A stretch of 64,000 nt of DNA from Periplaneta americana (GCF_040183065.1 NC_091124.1:65511501-65575500); one strand, 5' to 3'. Positions 1 to 11,421 are shown, numbered from the stretch's first letter. Made by a program: numbers and translations. Notes: generated from the sequence alone by a model not told the origin.

Positions 1-4
1 CTAT

Positions 5-200
5 ACTTCAAAATACCGTGTAAGTACTTATGTACTAAGACTGTGAAAAGTAAACATAATTGCAAAACATGTTTTTTAGTAAGGGTAGATAAATAAATAA
101 ATAAGTACAAAACAAAGAGATGTCCCTTGCACCAAAAAATAATAATTCAATAATACGCTGTATTCTGAAGTCGTTTCCAAGTATAATTAAATAAGATATA
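5..200. repeat. Dispersed AT-rich repeat, copy 1
   Basis: This stretch resembles 9985-10170 on the same strand. Both contain AAAATACCGYGTAAGTACTT, then a poly-T block, a run of AAAT units and a similar 'cttgyaccaaaaa' block. The homology is patchy and I cannot classify the repeat. No coding potential is visible. Bases 200-676 hold nothing else I can name. Confidence 0.3.
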
Positions 201-676
201 ATTATCTTATAGACCGAATTGGTATGCAACATGCACGTAAATATATTTAACATTTTAATGAATTTCTTTGGTGTTCAGATTTTTATTAATATGTCCAAGA
301 GAGGAAATATCATGGTAGCGACTTCTCCAAGAAAGAAAGTGCTTGCAAGTATTTTAAGTAGGCTATGTATTTCAAAGTGGTGAGCTGTATTCGGAATTCA
401 TGCTAATCATTTTACGTGATCAAACTACATTTTTAGGTTAGGTCTCATGAATCGTGAACTTTTTAGTCACAGCAATGAATTTCATGTTGCCAGACAAAAT
501 AAATTTTAATATTACATCATACTAATCCTAATTACCAACATAATAATATGAGAGAAGTTCGGGAGGAAAATATCTATTTCATAAATTATTGAACCATTTA
601 TAAAACACTTCGCAACATAAGGATGTGGTAAATAAGGAACATAGGCCCTACTGACATCGTTAATTACTATGTTAAA

Positions 677-712
<36 letters not shown>

Positions 713-1060
713 CCTCCTCCTCCTCCTCCATTACCGTCTCCTTCCATCAAGGGCCGATCCAAAGATCTTTTCCCTCGAGGTACGTATCTGAGGCTCTGTC
801 TAGTCTAGGCAATCTGGAACGGTCCATCCTGATGACATGCTGGGGCCAATTCTGTCTGTAATTGTTGAGGTGTTCGTGAATGGGAGTTATGTTTAATTCC
901 TTTGCTGTCAAATTATTTCTTTTATGATATGAGAGAATGTAGCGGGCAGTTCTTCTTAAAAAAGTTTCATTTCAGCTGTTGTTAGGCGTTGTATATTTTC
1001 ATTTCGGATCGTACAAGCCTCACTGCCGTACATAAGTGTGGGTCTTGCCAACACTCGCCT
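677..1060 (-). mobile_element. LINE 3' fragment with triplet tail
   Basis: Read on the minus strand, about 1050 to 730 encodes the C-terminal part of a LINE reverse-transcriptase polyprotein. Visible pieces are PTLMYGSEACTIRNEN, then RRTARYILSYHKRNN, then RLPRLDRASDTYLEGKDLW. There is at least one in-frame stop before RRTARY. The element ends in (GGA)n(TGA)n, seen on the plus strand as CAT/CCT repeats at 677-729, which is typical of LINE families with microsatellite tails. It is 5'-truncated and dead. The clade is uncertain. Confidence 0.7.
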
Positions 1061-1231
1061 TTAAAACCAAGACTTTTGTCTAAGAGAGCATACCCGTACA
1101 GAAAAAGCCAGCAAGTTCAGAGACTTAAAGGTAGCAAACCCACCACTGAACTTACTACTTCTTTGCTAGCAAACGATAGGTAGGACAATTATGATTCTTT
1201 CAAGTCTCCTATGAAAAACAACCGGCTTGAC

Positions 1232-1269
<38 letters not shown>

Positions 1270-1290
1270 GATTATTATTATCATCATTTG

Positions 1291-1325
<35 letters not shown>

Positions 1326-1341
1326 GTCATCATTATTATTT
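1232..1341. repeat. (TTA)n microsatellite
   Basis: Imperfect TTA/ATT array with ATC interruptions. The poly-N or poly-I reading frames in it are spurious. Confidence 0.9.
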
Positions 1342-1466
1342 CAGTAGGCCTACTTAGCATTGTGATGTTATCCTCTTTGGTGATATCTGGTATTAGTTGG
1401 CAACACCGAAGAGACGGCCATATTAGACTTTTAGAACTACACTTATGTGATCCTCACTATACTAAC

Positions 1467-1664
1467 GTCTGAGTGAAATGAAGGTGATAATGGTATCAAA
1501 ATGGGTCCACTGTCCAGCGCCGAAATTTACCCAGCATTTCCTCTTAATAGATTGAGGCATAATCCCTGAAAAACCTCAACCAGGTAACTTGTCCCAACCA
1601 GAATCTGAACCCGTACTTGATCGTTTCACTATCAGACATGCTAACAGTTACTTCACAACGGTAG
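1467..1664 (-). mobile_element. tRNA-headed SINE
   Basis: On the minus strand it begins at about 1664 with a tRNA-like promoter: an A-box-like GTGAAGTAACTGTTAGCATG and a B-box-like GGGTTCAGATTCT. The body ends near 'catttcactcagac'. The same body and head recur at 19288-19440, 55840-55978 and 56285-56450, which makes it a dispersed family. This copy is diverged and has no clear target duplication. Confidence 0.6.
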
Positions 1665-1904
1665 GCTCAAGAGTGTTTTTGAGCAAACTTACGACAATTG
1701 ATGAATAATACATAATTATGCAAACTCATGTACACAAGATCCTTCGCACGAGTCCGTACGGCCATTCGTGCTATAACTATGCACAGTTTGAATCTTCAAA
1801 GGAAACAAAAATAATACTACTAATAATAAAATAGTAAAACAATAATAATTGTTATTATTTCTACCGTTATAATTAATTATCACAATTACAAGTAATGTAG
1901 AGGG

Positions 1905-2317
1905 TTGGAGGAAATAGGCATGGAATTTATAATCGGGGAAGATTGCAGGGACAAGCAAAATGTCTGGCGGAAAGTCAAGAAACGCCTGAAGGATATAGGC
2001 AGACAAATAACAGAAGGTGAATGTAGGGATAAGGTTGCTCTGGAGATCCAATTGATGATCAAAACAAATTGGGAAACCGAGTTATACCCCTATGGAGAAA
2101 GCAGAGAATTCAGACTGGGCTTAACCTGGTTTCGTCTAGGAACTTGGAGGGCACTAAAAATCGTCAACGAAGAGGAGACTAGAATATATCCTCTTTGCGG
2201 TAGAGGCGAGACTTTACATCATATTTTATTGGAGTGTGAAGTCACAGAAGCTCTGAGAAAACGATTCCTGCCAGAGTCCTTCATTACATCTAGCAGGGGG
2301 CATTTGGCGACAATTTA
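1905..2317 (+). pseudogene. LINE ORF2 C-terminal fragment (zinc-finger end)
   Basis: An open frame of about 137 codons ends in a zinc-knuckle-like segment: CGRGETLHHILLEC, then EALRKRFLP. That pattern is typical of the 3' end of insect non-LTR retrotransposon ORF2, after the RT domain. The upstream part (EFIIGEDCRDKQNVWRKVK) reads as linker. The frame runs into a different LINE tail at 2318, so the C-terminus is truncated there. No RT motifs are present. It is a fragment, not a host gene. Confidence 0.6.
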
Positions 2318-2570
2318 TTATTTATTTTATTTATTTATCTATTTATTTAACCTGGTAGAGATAAGGCCATCAGGCCTTCTCTTCCCCTCTACCAAGGGAT
2401 TACAACTACAATATTAAGAATACAATTACAATAATTATAATTACAATTAACATTAAACAGATACAATAAAAATCAAAGTACTAAAAGATTAACTGATTAA
2501 TAAAAGCTAGATAGTTTATTGTAAAAGTTAAGAAGAGAGAAGCATTTCTTTTATTGATTATAAGTTGAAT
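2318..2570 (-). mobile_element. LINE 3' UTR insertion (hairpin-tailed family)
   Basis: Its reverse complement matches the 3' UTR of the LINE at 22516-24100. Shared parts are a 'tatctagcttt...taatcttt' block, a run of TAATTGTA units, and the terminal hairpin with stem CCTGGTAGAG/CTCTACCAGG enclosing AAGGCC/GGCCTT. It ends in TAAATAAATA-type repeats at 2318-2345. This is a severely 5'-truncated insertion into the plus-strand LINE fragment at 1905-2317. Confidence 0.65.
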
Positions 2571-3227
2571 GACTCCATCGTACCCTCTATGACAGACATT
2601 CTAATCTAGAACCCGTACTGTACACCACATTGAAGGGAAGCTCTTATTTGTACAAGAACAAAATTGTGAACACATACATCTACGATTAAGTTATGGAAAT
2701 AGATGGTGATGCTCCCATTTCTTGTTAATATATCAGAGTTAGAATTTTTAAGATTGTGTAGAAAATGAAAGAAATACGAGAATTAGGCCCTAAAGTTATC
2801 TCTTACTTTTGAAAAACCCTATACTAAGTCGCAGCATCTCTCAGAAGTAGTTAATTATTCGTCATTAGGTTCTATGTAAAAAAAAACCTCCACAGTATCT
2901 CCATGGAGTGCTGGAATAAGATACATTTGGAACAACTCGTTGAAGTCTTTAATTATCCCGTGACAATTCCAAGCGATTTTCTGTTTGATGTACCTCCAGA
3001 ACGCATTATTAGAGGGACTTGAGGGAGGTCATTGCAGAGGATCCGCATATTCTGGCGATTCTCTTCCAATTCACTTTGTCTCTCAATACATCACTAGGAA
3101 ATTTTAGTACGGCGGTTAAATAATGCGATGGTGCTCCACCCTAATGGAACAATAAAATATTCCGCCGATTTAATAGAATGCGTTTGAGTCTAAAGAAAGC
3201 GGCAAAACAGTACAACGTAATCATTTT
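2571..3227. other. Unassigned AT-rich spacer
   Basis: No coding region or repeat boundary could be supported. A less AT-rich block at about 2940-3180 may be a worn transposase fragment, but I could not place it. Confidence 0.4.
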
Positions 3228-3855
3228 GACCAGAACATTGTACGAAATGGAAATATAGAAATTGGAAATTTATCTTTTAAAGAGGTGGGAAAATTCAAAT
3301 ACTAGGAGCAACAGTAAAAAATATAAATGATACTCGGGAGGAAATTAAACGCAAAATAAATATGGGAAATGCATGTTATTATTCGGTTGAGATGCTTTTA
3401 TCATCCAGTCTGCTCTCAAAAAAGCTGAAAGTTTGAATTTATAAAAACAATTATATTACAGGTTGTTCTGTATGGTTGTGAAACGTGGACTCTCACTTTG
3501 AGAGAGGAACAGAGATTAAGGGCGTCTGAGAATAAGGTTCTTAGGAAAATATTTGGGGCTAAGAGGAATGAAGTTACTGGAGAATGGAGAAAGTTACACA
3601 ACGCAGAACTGCATGCATTGTATTCTTCACGTGACATAATTAGGAACAATAAATCAAGACGTTTGAAATGGGCAGAGCAAGTAGCACGTATGGGAGACTC
3701 CAGAAATGCATACAGAGTGTTAGTTGGGAGGCCAGAGAGAAAAAGAACTTTGGGGAGACAGAGACGTAGATGGGAGAATAATATTAAGATGGATTTGAGG
3801 GAGGTGGGATATGATGATAGAGACTGGATTAATCTTGCTCAGGATAGGGACCGAC
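3228..3855 (+). pseudogene. LINE RT C-terminal fragment, truncated both ends
   Basis: Homologous to 26500-27123 in the LINE at 25563-27190. It starts at the equivalent of 'gaccagaatattgtacg' and stops at 'caggatagggaccga', just before the normal 3' end. Shared words are [28 protein letters not shown] and [19 protein letters not shown] frameshift occurs near 3280, and a stop follows the piece 'LKV' near 3434. Loss of the normal 3' tail means a later deletion or rearrangement, since ordinary LINE truncation affects only the 5' end. Confidence 0.75.
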
Positions 3856-4186
3856 ATGAATATATCTTTCAACTAGACTGTGACTATAAATTAAGACTTT
3901 ATAGTAGTAGTTTTTTTACTTGTTCCATATTCTAGCTGTGAAGCGATGTATGAATACCATGGAATGTTAATAAATATAATATAATACAATACATTATACA
4001 ATCATGAACACACTCCATCACAACAGGAAACCAGATGATAGCGCAGGACCTTCACTAAGCTTTGGACAATGAAGAATACCATTTCGAAACTTGTCAGCCA
4101 CGCAATGTTCTAATGTTAACAGAGAAAGGAAGTTAGGCCCTAAAGTTAATCAGTGAAAATAGTTATTATTATTATTATCATCATCA

Positions 4187-4220
<34 letters not shown>

Positions 4221-4990
4221 AAATAATAATGGTAATGTTTCCTGAATATGTTATGTCAACCTGTAGCTTCTGTGAATCTATCCCAGGAAGCAGATGTGCT
4301 GTACATTGGGAAAAGTGCAGGCTGATTCTAATTAATATTAATATTTCAGTATAAACAATATTTTTAGTATAATATCCATCATGAAGTGATACAGTTCCTG
4401 ATGTAATGTAGGAATAATTTTGATTTTCACATCTGTTAAATGCTTTCACTCTCCATGAACCGTGCATGATACTATGTTTTCATGTAATCTTGGAAACGAC
4501 TTTATATCTGGTACTCGATATACACGCAGCTAAGGATGGCAGCATGATCATTCGCGATCGTTCCTTTCAAAATTAAATGCTTTACAATGACTACATGTGT
4601 CTTTTATTGGACCTACTTCATGATGTTTACACTGTCTTAATTTACAATTTAGAAATCAATGTGTTACTAATACAAGCATAAGAATTTAAAATCCTATATC
4701 TATCATTCTAAACCGTTACTCCGATCACACAAATACAGCCTCTTTAAAAATGTAACAGCGTCCAATATCGTTTCTGATAAAAAAAGTTAACATTTTCATG
4801 TTTAGCTTGATGGGCGTGTTCACTTTCTCGCCACTTTCGTTCTATTGAACTTTCTGTGACTCTACCGAAGCATCTGCCCAGGTCTGGGAATTTTATTTCT
4901 CGGCTGACTTATTTTCGACATGGACTTTCGCTGAAATCGTCAATCTTCGCTTTGTCTGTATGTCCACACATTTAAATTTCAAAATACTTA
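3856..4990. other. Intergenic spacer with (ATT)n at 4159-4219
   Basis: AT-rich DNA with one ATT/ATC microsatellite. I see no gene or TE end otherwise. Confidence 0.4.
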
Positions 4991-5530
4991 CCGTAATTTC
5001 CCATAACTATGGTCCAGGCACCCAACTATGGTCCAAAGCGCATTATGTACTACTTAGTCCCCCAAGAGTTCGGTGTTTGCCACTGTGATGGAATTATGTT
5101 CCCCATAGATGCTTCTATCTACCATTACACGTGGCAATGATATGGATGCTTAACAAGGTCAGTGTGCATCGTTCTATTGAATGTGTGAAGACACGAAATC
5201 ATTCAGTTTGTGATTGTCTGTTTTATTAAGCTCTCCTCTGTAGAACTGGTAAATTATAGATATATGATTGTTTGTACAATTAAACCTGGCTATATAGTGT
5301 TTACTTTCACGTAATAATTAGACTGGCAGAGGTTAAGGACTCTGCGTGAAAAATGTTTAACCTGAAGGATAGAAGTCAGTCCTCAACTATGTACCACAAT
5401 TTTTCGTGGACCATAGTTGTATTTCATTTTGAAATATTTGTTTTAATGAAATGTGAATAATTTGATTATTTGCTTCTGCAAATACTGTATCTCAGTATAT
5501 TCTAAAACACCATTTAACATTATAGTCCAG

Positions 5531-6010
5531 TAAATAAAGAAACAGGCTGTTCCAGCATCAATGGTACTAGCACGAATAATGGTCCGGTAAAACGAAAACT
5601 TCAGGGTAGAAGGGTCACAACCGTCCCTGTAAGTGACTATGAGAGCGATGAAATTGAATTGGATACAGATTATGTTTCCGGTGTACTCTCCATATTTACA
5701 GACAGTGAGTCAGATATGAAAAAGAAGACGAAATCTGTTAAAATAATGCTAAAGACACATAGTTATATGGTAGTTACTTATGAGGAGGAATTGTGGCCAG
5801 GGAAAGTTTTGGAAGTGAAGAACAATGGAGCTGTTGTTTCATGTATTGAAGCGGCAATTACTGAGGTGGCGAGAAATGGAAGACATTTTATTCTATAGAA
5901 AGGAAAACATAATAAAACAAATTGAAGACCCCATATGCGTCTCGAAAAAGAGAGATCTATTTTCAATTTCAGAATTACAAGAGAAGTGGAGATTCAAAAG
6001 ATCGAAATAA
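5531..6010 (+). pseudogene. pogo-type transposase last exon, frameshifted
   Basis: From a likely 3' splice site (tatagtccag, ending 5530) the frame reads VKRKLQGRRVTTVP, an acidic stretch, then VVTYEEELWPGKVLEV. Near 5870 the frame changes and continues as MEDILFYRKENIIKQIEDP and VSKKRDLFSISELQEKW to a stop at about 6010. The order 'VxYxxELWPGKV ... DILFY ... P.CVSKR..FSI.EL' is a C-terminal module I recall from pogo/CENP-B-type transposon proteins of animals (recognition, not a search). The DNA-binding and DDE domains are absent. It sits inside the TA-flanked element 4991-8435. Confidence 0.5.
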
Positions 6011-6128
6011 GCCTACTGAATATAGTTCTCAGTATGGTAAATAAACATTATCAGTGAATTTACGTGCATAATATTTTGCTAAGAATGTGTTAGTTTATTT
6101 TGGTACCGTACTTTTGTTCTTTAATATA

Positions 6129-6848
6129 CACTCACCGGAAAAAAATCGGGCCAACTACATTTTATTTAAAATTGTTTAAAATTGTAGGATTTTTTAAATA
6201 ATTGTAGGTGTGCTGAGGTTCATTTAGTTATTCATTTATTTTGTGATACGTAACAATATAATACTGAATACGTAATAGCCAACAATGAACTGAAAAGGAG
6301 ATTCGTTCTTCTTGCTATATTGTGTCTAAACTTCTCGGACTCTTTTCAAGCTATGCTGAAGAAGTCTACAGACTGATAAGCTCTCTTGAGGCAATATTGG
6401 AGTGCTTCATTGTATACAAATGTTACTAAGTCCTACCGATTCAGCAAAATGGTTGCATTGATAGAAGATGGGAATAATCAGCGTTATGTGGCTGCAGTTC
6501 TTGGGACCAGGAGAGCCTTCCAGAAAATAAGACAAGTTAACGTGAGTGGGAGAACTGTAAGCAGACGTCTGGATGAATGTGGGCTGAATTCCAGAAGAAC
6601 TAGCTAAAGGCCCAGAATTGCTCCAGAAACATCGTTGAACATTTGGAATAAAATTGAAACAATTTGTAAGTTTTTACACCTTTTAATTAAATCCATTGTT
6701 TGGCGTTGAAAATAATAGCGCAAGTGATAATAAAGAAGAGTTTTTTTCTGGGAAGCAATGTTTTCTTCATTGCATAATGGGTTTTCTGATTCTCACCTCA
6801 TAAAAAATTGAGAAACTTTAGGTGGCCCGGTATTTTTGCCGGTGAGTG
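6129..6848 (+). mobile_element. Tc1-like element, 720 bp, non-autonomous
   Basis: The ends are CACTCACCGG and CCGGTGAGTG with TIRs of about 28 bp, flanked by TA at 6127-6128 and 6849-6850. It is inserted in the pogo-like element. A decayed N-terminal transposase segment is present at 6449-6606. The catalytic DDE part is missing, so the copy is an internally deleted, dead element. Confidence 0.8.
6449..6606 (+). pseudogene. Tc1-like transposase HTH remnant
   Basis: MVALIEDGNNQRYVAAVLGT matches the first helix-turn-helix of Tc1 transposases. After a deletion the frame continues with SGRTVSRRLDECGLNSRR, which resembles the second HTH. A stop follows at about 6605, and the downstream text (RPRIAPET) is still weakly readable. 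No catalytic residues survive. Confidence 0.6.
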
Positions 6849-7106
6849 TAGTTGTTCATTATTGTAGGAAAATGACTTTCAGATTTCACTTGTTTATTGT
6901 GTGTTTATGCAATGTATACTAATAAAAAGAGTCCATGTACTTTTCATTTATTTTTAATACAGAGTGATTTATATAGAACTGACACATTTCTTTCATTAAT
7001 TGTTTCAAAACGAATTGTGCTAGCGAAAAACTTATTATACCTAAAATGTAGAGGAATTTTGGGAGATTATTTACCTCTATAGCAAATGTTGAAAATGTCC
7101 TCCATT

Positions 7107-7808
7107 CTACATAAGGCACAACTCAACACGTCGTTCCATGTTACTGGCCACTCGTTGGAGGACTCTGTTGTCAATAGCTTGAATCTCCTGTGTGATGTTG
7201 TGCTTTAGATCGTCCAATGTCTGGGGACGTGTGGCGTAAACCCTGTCTTTTAAGTAACCCCATAGAAAGAAGTCCGGCGTTGTCAAATCCGGAGATCTCG
7301 GAGCCACAGGTTCCTGGAAATTATTCGGTCGTCATATAACCGGATAAATGAAACCATGCTTCATCTATGAACCATGTGATGGACAATATGGCAGGATTTT
7401 GCACAATGAACGTCTGAAACCAACGACAATAATTCAATCTTTTATCCTTATCTGGTTCCTATAGCTGATGAACAACCGTAACCCTATATGGCTTTAGGCT
7501 CTCTGTCACATTGAGTAGGTGTACCCTGTCTCCTGCGACAAACGTCTTAATGATTTTTTGGGTGACTGCTCCAGTCGTGCTCTTACGTCAACAACAACCG
7601 TGGGAAGCCTAGATGAACAATGCTTGCCCTTTTCACTCACCAGAGATCCAGTTGTTTCCAATTTGTTTACCAGTCCCAGTATTGTGTTTCTTTTGGGAGG
7701 ATTGCGAACACCAAATTCTCTCTGGTATGCCCTTTGAGTAGCTGTAATTGAATTCGTAATCCAGTATTGCTTCACAAGGAAGAGTCGTTGATTTAATGTG
7801 TACTGCAT
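7107..7808 (-). pseudogene. mariner-like transposase pseudogene
   Basis: The N-terminus (start codon at 7808) reads MQYTLNQRLFLVKQYW, then NTILGLVNKLETTGSLVS and SPKKSLRRLSQETG, the paired-HTH region of mariner-type transposases seen across insects. The frame then decays. WFIDEAWFHLSGYM at about 7340-7380 holds the first catalytic Asp. A deletion removes the second Asp region, and the C-terminus resumes as PRSPDLTTPDFFLWGYLKD (about 7250-7305) with QRVASNMERRVELCL at the end. The remnant is about 700 bp, whereas I expect over 300 codons in intact relatives. Inactive. Confidence 0.75.
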
Positions 7809-7842
7809 TTTCACGTTGACACAAAATGTCGAAAACAGCTGG

Positions 7843-8046
7843 CAACAATAGGAATAAAACATAAACATCTGCGCATCTAGTGACAAGGAATCGAAACTCC
7901 AGAACATTTTGCTCAATTTGGTGCTAAAATTGGGTCAGTGCTACCAACAATAGGAATAAAACATAAACATCTGCGCATCTAGTGACAAGGAATCTAAACT
8001 CCAGAACATTCTGCTTAATTTGGTGCTAAAATTGGGTCATTGAATG
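7843..8046. repeat. 102-bp tandem duplication
   Basis: 7843-7944 and 7945-8046 are near-identical, differing at a few positions. The duplication lies within the mariner-like copy, between the transposase start and the right TIR. Confidence 0.85.
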
Positions 8047-8611
8047 AATTTCGAACGGAATAATTAAAGAAAGAAATGTGTCAGTTCTATATAAATCACT
8101 CTGTATTTCTGTGCTAGATTATGTTTCTACCCTTAAATTAGAAACGCAATGTATTGATTTACGAATAATTACAGCTCCAGTTATAGTCCATTCATGCTTT
8201 CAAGCATGAGTATATGAGTGGACCATAGTTGGGCAACTCAGAATACAACTATGTACCAATGCTTATTATTTTTTTAACACTTTGTAATTAAATAATTTCA
8301 AACACATATGTCAATATTTATTTAATATACACTTACAAGAGTCCGAAGCCAAAATTTCACTTAATCTGGATGAATAGTATTGAATATACAAAGAAAAATG
8401 TGACAAATGTGGACCATAGTTAGGGGAAACTACGGTACTCTCATTCGAAGCTTCTGTTATTAATGATTTGTTTAAGAACGTTCGGTTTACAGTCCAGTCA
8501 TATCAGACTACAGTGCACGTCTAGGAAATCGAGAGCTTTATGACGTTACCCGGAGTATCTGTCCTGACGTAGGAGTGCATTCAGCGCAAAGGGAAGAGCT
8601 GTAAACAAACA

Positions 8612-8621
8612 AACGAACGAA

Positions 8622-8712
<91 letters not shown>

Positions 8713-8815
8713 GCCTACTACATCCCATTAAGGCTAGGACCTCCTGCACAAGCAGGGTGAGCTCTCCTTATACTCGACTGAGGAGCTAATCCTGACGAGT
8801 CCATTGTACTGGTAA
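8612..8815 (-). mobile_element. LINE 3' end with (TTTA)n tail
   Basis: The minus strand reads '...ctgcttgtgcaggaggtcct...' into a pure TTTA array (plus-strand AAAT at about 8622-8711). The arrangement of a short unique 3' UTR followed by a tetranucleotide tail is LINE-like. Only the last ~100 bp of the element remains. Confidence 0.5.
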
Positions 8816-8935
8816 AATTTATTATCCTCATGCTTAACGATTGTTCATTTACTGTATCTAATGTTGTCCATTTTCAGCCACTAGAGGTTATGCACTGATA
8901 ATAGTTAGACGTTTGATGTCAGTCCACTTTCCGTC

Positions 8936-9396
8936 ACTTAGGGTCTAGCCATCTTCTTCCGAGCACCTGTCCTGTTGTCCTGCATGTCGCCGTTCTTGTC
9001 CACTGTCTACCAGCTTCCCTCCTGAAGAAGTCGCTCCATCGGGCCCTTGGTCTTCCTGCTGTCCTCTTCCCCGTTCTTGGATCCCACACGTACGCCCATC
9101 TCGACGTGTTCAGTCTGCTCACGTGGCCTCCCCACTTTCACTTCAGTCGCTGAGCTGCCATCACGACGTCTTGTAGGCCTGTCATCTTCCTTATTGTTGT
9201 GGCTGGCACTTTATCTCTGAGAGATATTTTTGTGATCCTACATTCCATTTTTCGCTGGCATCTTTGTAGTTTGAGTTTTTCTCTTTCTGTGAGCGACCAT
9301 GTTTGGCACCCATAGAGTAGCATGGGTATTATACAGTGCTCGAGTGCCTGTTTCTTGATATTCAAGTTTTGGAACTTGTACAATAGTACATAATGT
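8936..9396 (-). pseudogene. LINE RT C-terminal fragment
   Basis: The minus strand reads NIKKQALEHCIIPMLLYGCQ, then TWSLTEREKLKLQRCQRKME, then KVPATTIRKMTGLQDVVMAA. After a frameshift near 9138 it continues HVSRLNTSRWAYVWDPRTGK and GRPRARWSDFFRREAGRQW, to a stop at about 8934. The order 'LLYGCxTW ... GRPRxRW' is the standard post-RT C-terminal region of insect LINEs. No RT motifs are left. Confidence 0.7.
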
Positions 9397-9485
9397 TAGT
9401 ATCACTACCACTGCAAATAACTGCATAATCGTTGGACTAAAAACGATAATATTAATTTATCTTCATGCTACTAGTAATACTTATA

Positions 9486-9835
9486 AGCGTCGTTCAAAAA
9501 GCGCGCCGGTATTTGATATATCAAATTATGAACTTTATTTTTTCAAAGTACTTTAAACTACACATAAACATGTTCAACTCACCTTCCCATTTCAGGTATG
9601 GAAAATGATGTCGGGCATATGGTCCCCTCTACTGCGCTGGCATGCAAGAACTCTGTCCGTGAAATTCGCTATGACTGCCTGACAAATTTCTACTTGGATT
9701 TCGCCGACAACTCTTCGAATTTCCTTTTTAACTCGCGGATGTTTCGGGGTTTATACACCAATGATTTAAGATTACCCCATAGAAAAAAATCGCTTGGTGT
9801 TAAATCACCATTACGCGAGATGAGACGATACGGGA
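9486..9835 (-). pseudogene. mariner-type transposase C-terminal fragment
   Basis: The minus strand reads GDLTPSDFFLWGNLKSLVY, then KPRNIRELKRKFEEL. After a frameshift the text resembles EIQVEICQAVIANFTDRVLA and HMPDIIFHT. This is the D34D-type C-terminus of mariner transposases, with the third Asp in the SDFFLWG block. The sequence 'cgttcaaaaagcgcgccgg' at about 9488 may be the terminal repeat. I did not find the other end, so boundaries are uncertain. Confidence 0.6.
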
Positions 9836-9984
9836 ATCGCCAGAGCCATCTTCAGTTACAAGCCGGAGCATGGGTAGGTTTGGCAACACTGAGTGGAGGC
9901 GGACGGAGGCGAAATAAAGGCATGACGTTTGACGTTTTAGTGCTTTGATTTCGTTGTCACATGTACATTCTCGACATTAATTGA

Positions 9985-10170
9985 TACAAAAAAATACCGC
10001 GTAAGTACTTGCATACAGCCACTTATAACTTTAAAAAAATAAAAGCATACGTGTTTTTTATTGATGGTACAAGGGAAAATAAATAAATACTTCAAGAAAT
10101 GTTACTTGTACCAAAAATAAATAAAATAACGACGTACTTTCGCAATACCTTATGTGGCTAGTAAATTGAC
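9985..10170. repeat. Dispersed AT-rich repeat, copy 2
   Basis: Partner of 5-200, sharing AAAATACCGCGTAAGTACTT and following blocks. From 10170 to 10780 I see only AT-rich DNA. Confidence 0.3.
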
Positions 10171-10779
10171 AATGTTTTGCAGCTTTATGTTGTTTCACCT
10201 CTGACGTGAAAAGTCTAGGATATCATATACATTTTAATTTCATGTGATTATCTGTCGTGCTTTTCTATAAATATATTTTCAGATGCCCAGGAAGGCAGTT
10301 TTAGTTCGAACCTCGCCAGTCACCATAACAATAGGCCTACTCTTTTCTAAATTATTTGTTATACATTTTCTAAAATATAATTTTAAATAGTCCAAGACCA
10401 AGAATAAAGATCTATGAAAATTATTAGTGTACAGCCAGTTAATAAATACAAACAATAATGCATTTATCGTTCTCTAATACCACTAATTATGAAATATCAA
10501 TTATTTGTGTTGTCAGCTAGTGAATACAAATATGCATTCATTGTTATTTTGTAAATTAGTTCTGTTTTACCAGTGAATAAATGCAAAAAAAATTGTATTG
10601 TATTGTATAATGCCACTCATAACGTTTTATGCGTCAGAATCGAACGCTGTATCTCCGCATCCATTATCAATTCGACACATGTTTACATTATTTTTTATGC
10701 ACAATTATCGATATAATGCCTAAAGCTGAATGCTAGACCAGGATCTTCAAGGAAAAATAATCCCATTCCAATGCATTTA

Positions 10780-11250
10780 AGCGAATATAACAACTTCTTC
10801 ACATAATAAAACAAGGAAAATTTGCCAAATTAAGCTGCATAAAGTTGTGGCAATCTCAACGTTATTATATGAATCAGAGGACTGGACTATGAAGAAATTT
10901 TATATTACAGAAATATATATTCAGAAATAAAATTTCTAATGAAAATTAAGGATTACAGATTGATAAACAAAAAATAAAATAAAATAAAACCTAAGAAATG
11001 AATTAGCAATAGCCCTATATGAATTAAATGCAAAAGGCTTATAGTATAGCACATCGGTGGACACGACTTGTAATACGAATGAACAGAACAGGTTACCGAG
11101 GGAAATTCTGAACTACGAGTACACACCAGCTGGAAGGAGACATTAGGGAAGACTCTTGAAAAGATGCACAGACCAATCAATTAATGACACAAATTTGGAG
11201 TCGGAGCGGATCCAGAAGGAACTAATCTTGTATGATGAAAATGATCCATA
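10780..11250 (+). pseudogene. Strongly decayed LINE RT C-terminus
   Basis: The translated fragments, in order, are NKTRKICQIKLHKVVAIS, TLLYESEDWTMKK, NRLPREILNYEYTPAGRR, and DTNLESERIQKELIL. Their order matches the C-terminal segment of cockroach-type LINEs (compare 32395-35390 and 52490-52790). Several frameshifts and stops interrupt it. Confidence 0.55.
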
Positions 11251-11377
11251 TTACGACAAACCGAAATGTTTACTATTCGTCCTTAAACATCTCGTATTGA
11301 AGTAAAATGAAATCACTGAATTTCAACGTTGACTGTTGAAACTAAGGAAGTCCGAGTCCGAAAGAATCCATGAGAAT

Positions 11378-11378
11378 C

Positions 11379-11421
<43 letters not shown>

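Larger units (their letters stand above)
6960..8103 (-). mobile_element. mariner-like element, 1,144 bp, internally deleted
   Basis: TIRs of about 55 bp start CAGAGTGATTTATATAGAAC at both ends, with TA at 6958-6959 and 8104-8105. It is the second insertion in the pogo-like element. The transposase lies on the minus strand and is broken. A 102-bp segment next to the 5' end of the gene is tandemly duplicated (7843-8046). Confidence 0.85.
4991..8435 (+). mobile_element. pogo-like DNA transposon with two nested transposons
   Basis: The ends are CCGTAATTTCCCATAACTAT on the left and its imperfect inverse at 8411-8435, giving 25-bp TIRs with about two mismatches. Both flanks carry TA (4989-4990, 8436-8437), the Tc1/mariner/pogo target duplication. 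The word AACTATGGTCCA recurs just inside both ends (about 5003, 5023, 5402, 8219 and 8410), with variants near 5388 and 8246, and probably marks transposase binding. Removing the Tc1-like copy (6129-6848) and the mariner-like copy (6960-8103) leaves roughly 1.58 kb. The gene remnant at 5531-6010 fits a C-terminal domain I associate with CENP-B/pogo-type transposases. The element is non-autonomous and old. Confidence 0.75.

Noticed and set aside
512-709. Frame starting with a Met run
   Set aside because: Translation of the CAT microsatellite.
2940-3180. Possible mariner-type C-terminus on the minus strand
   Set aside because: Only weak FWRYIKQKI-like text; no catalytic block or TIR.
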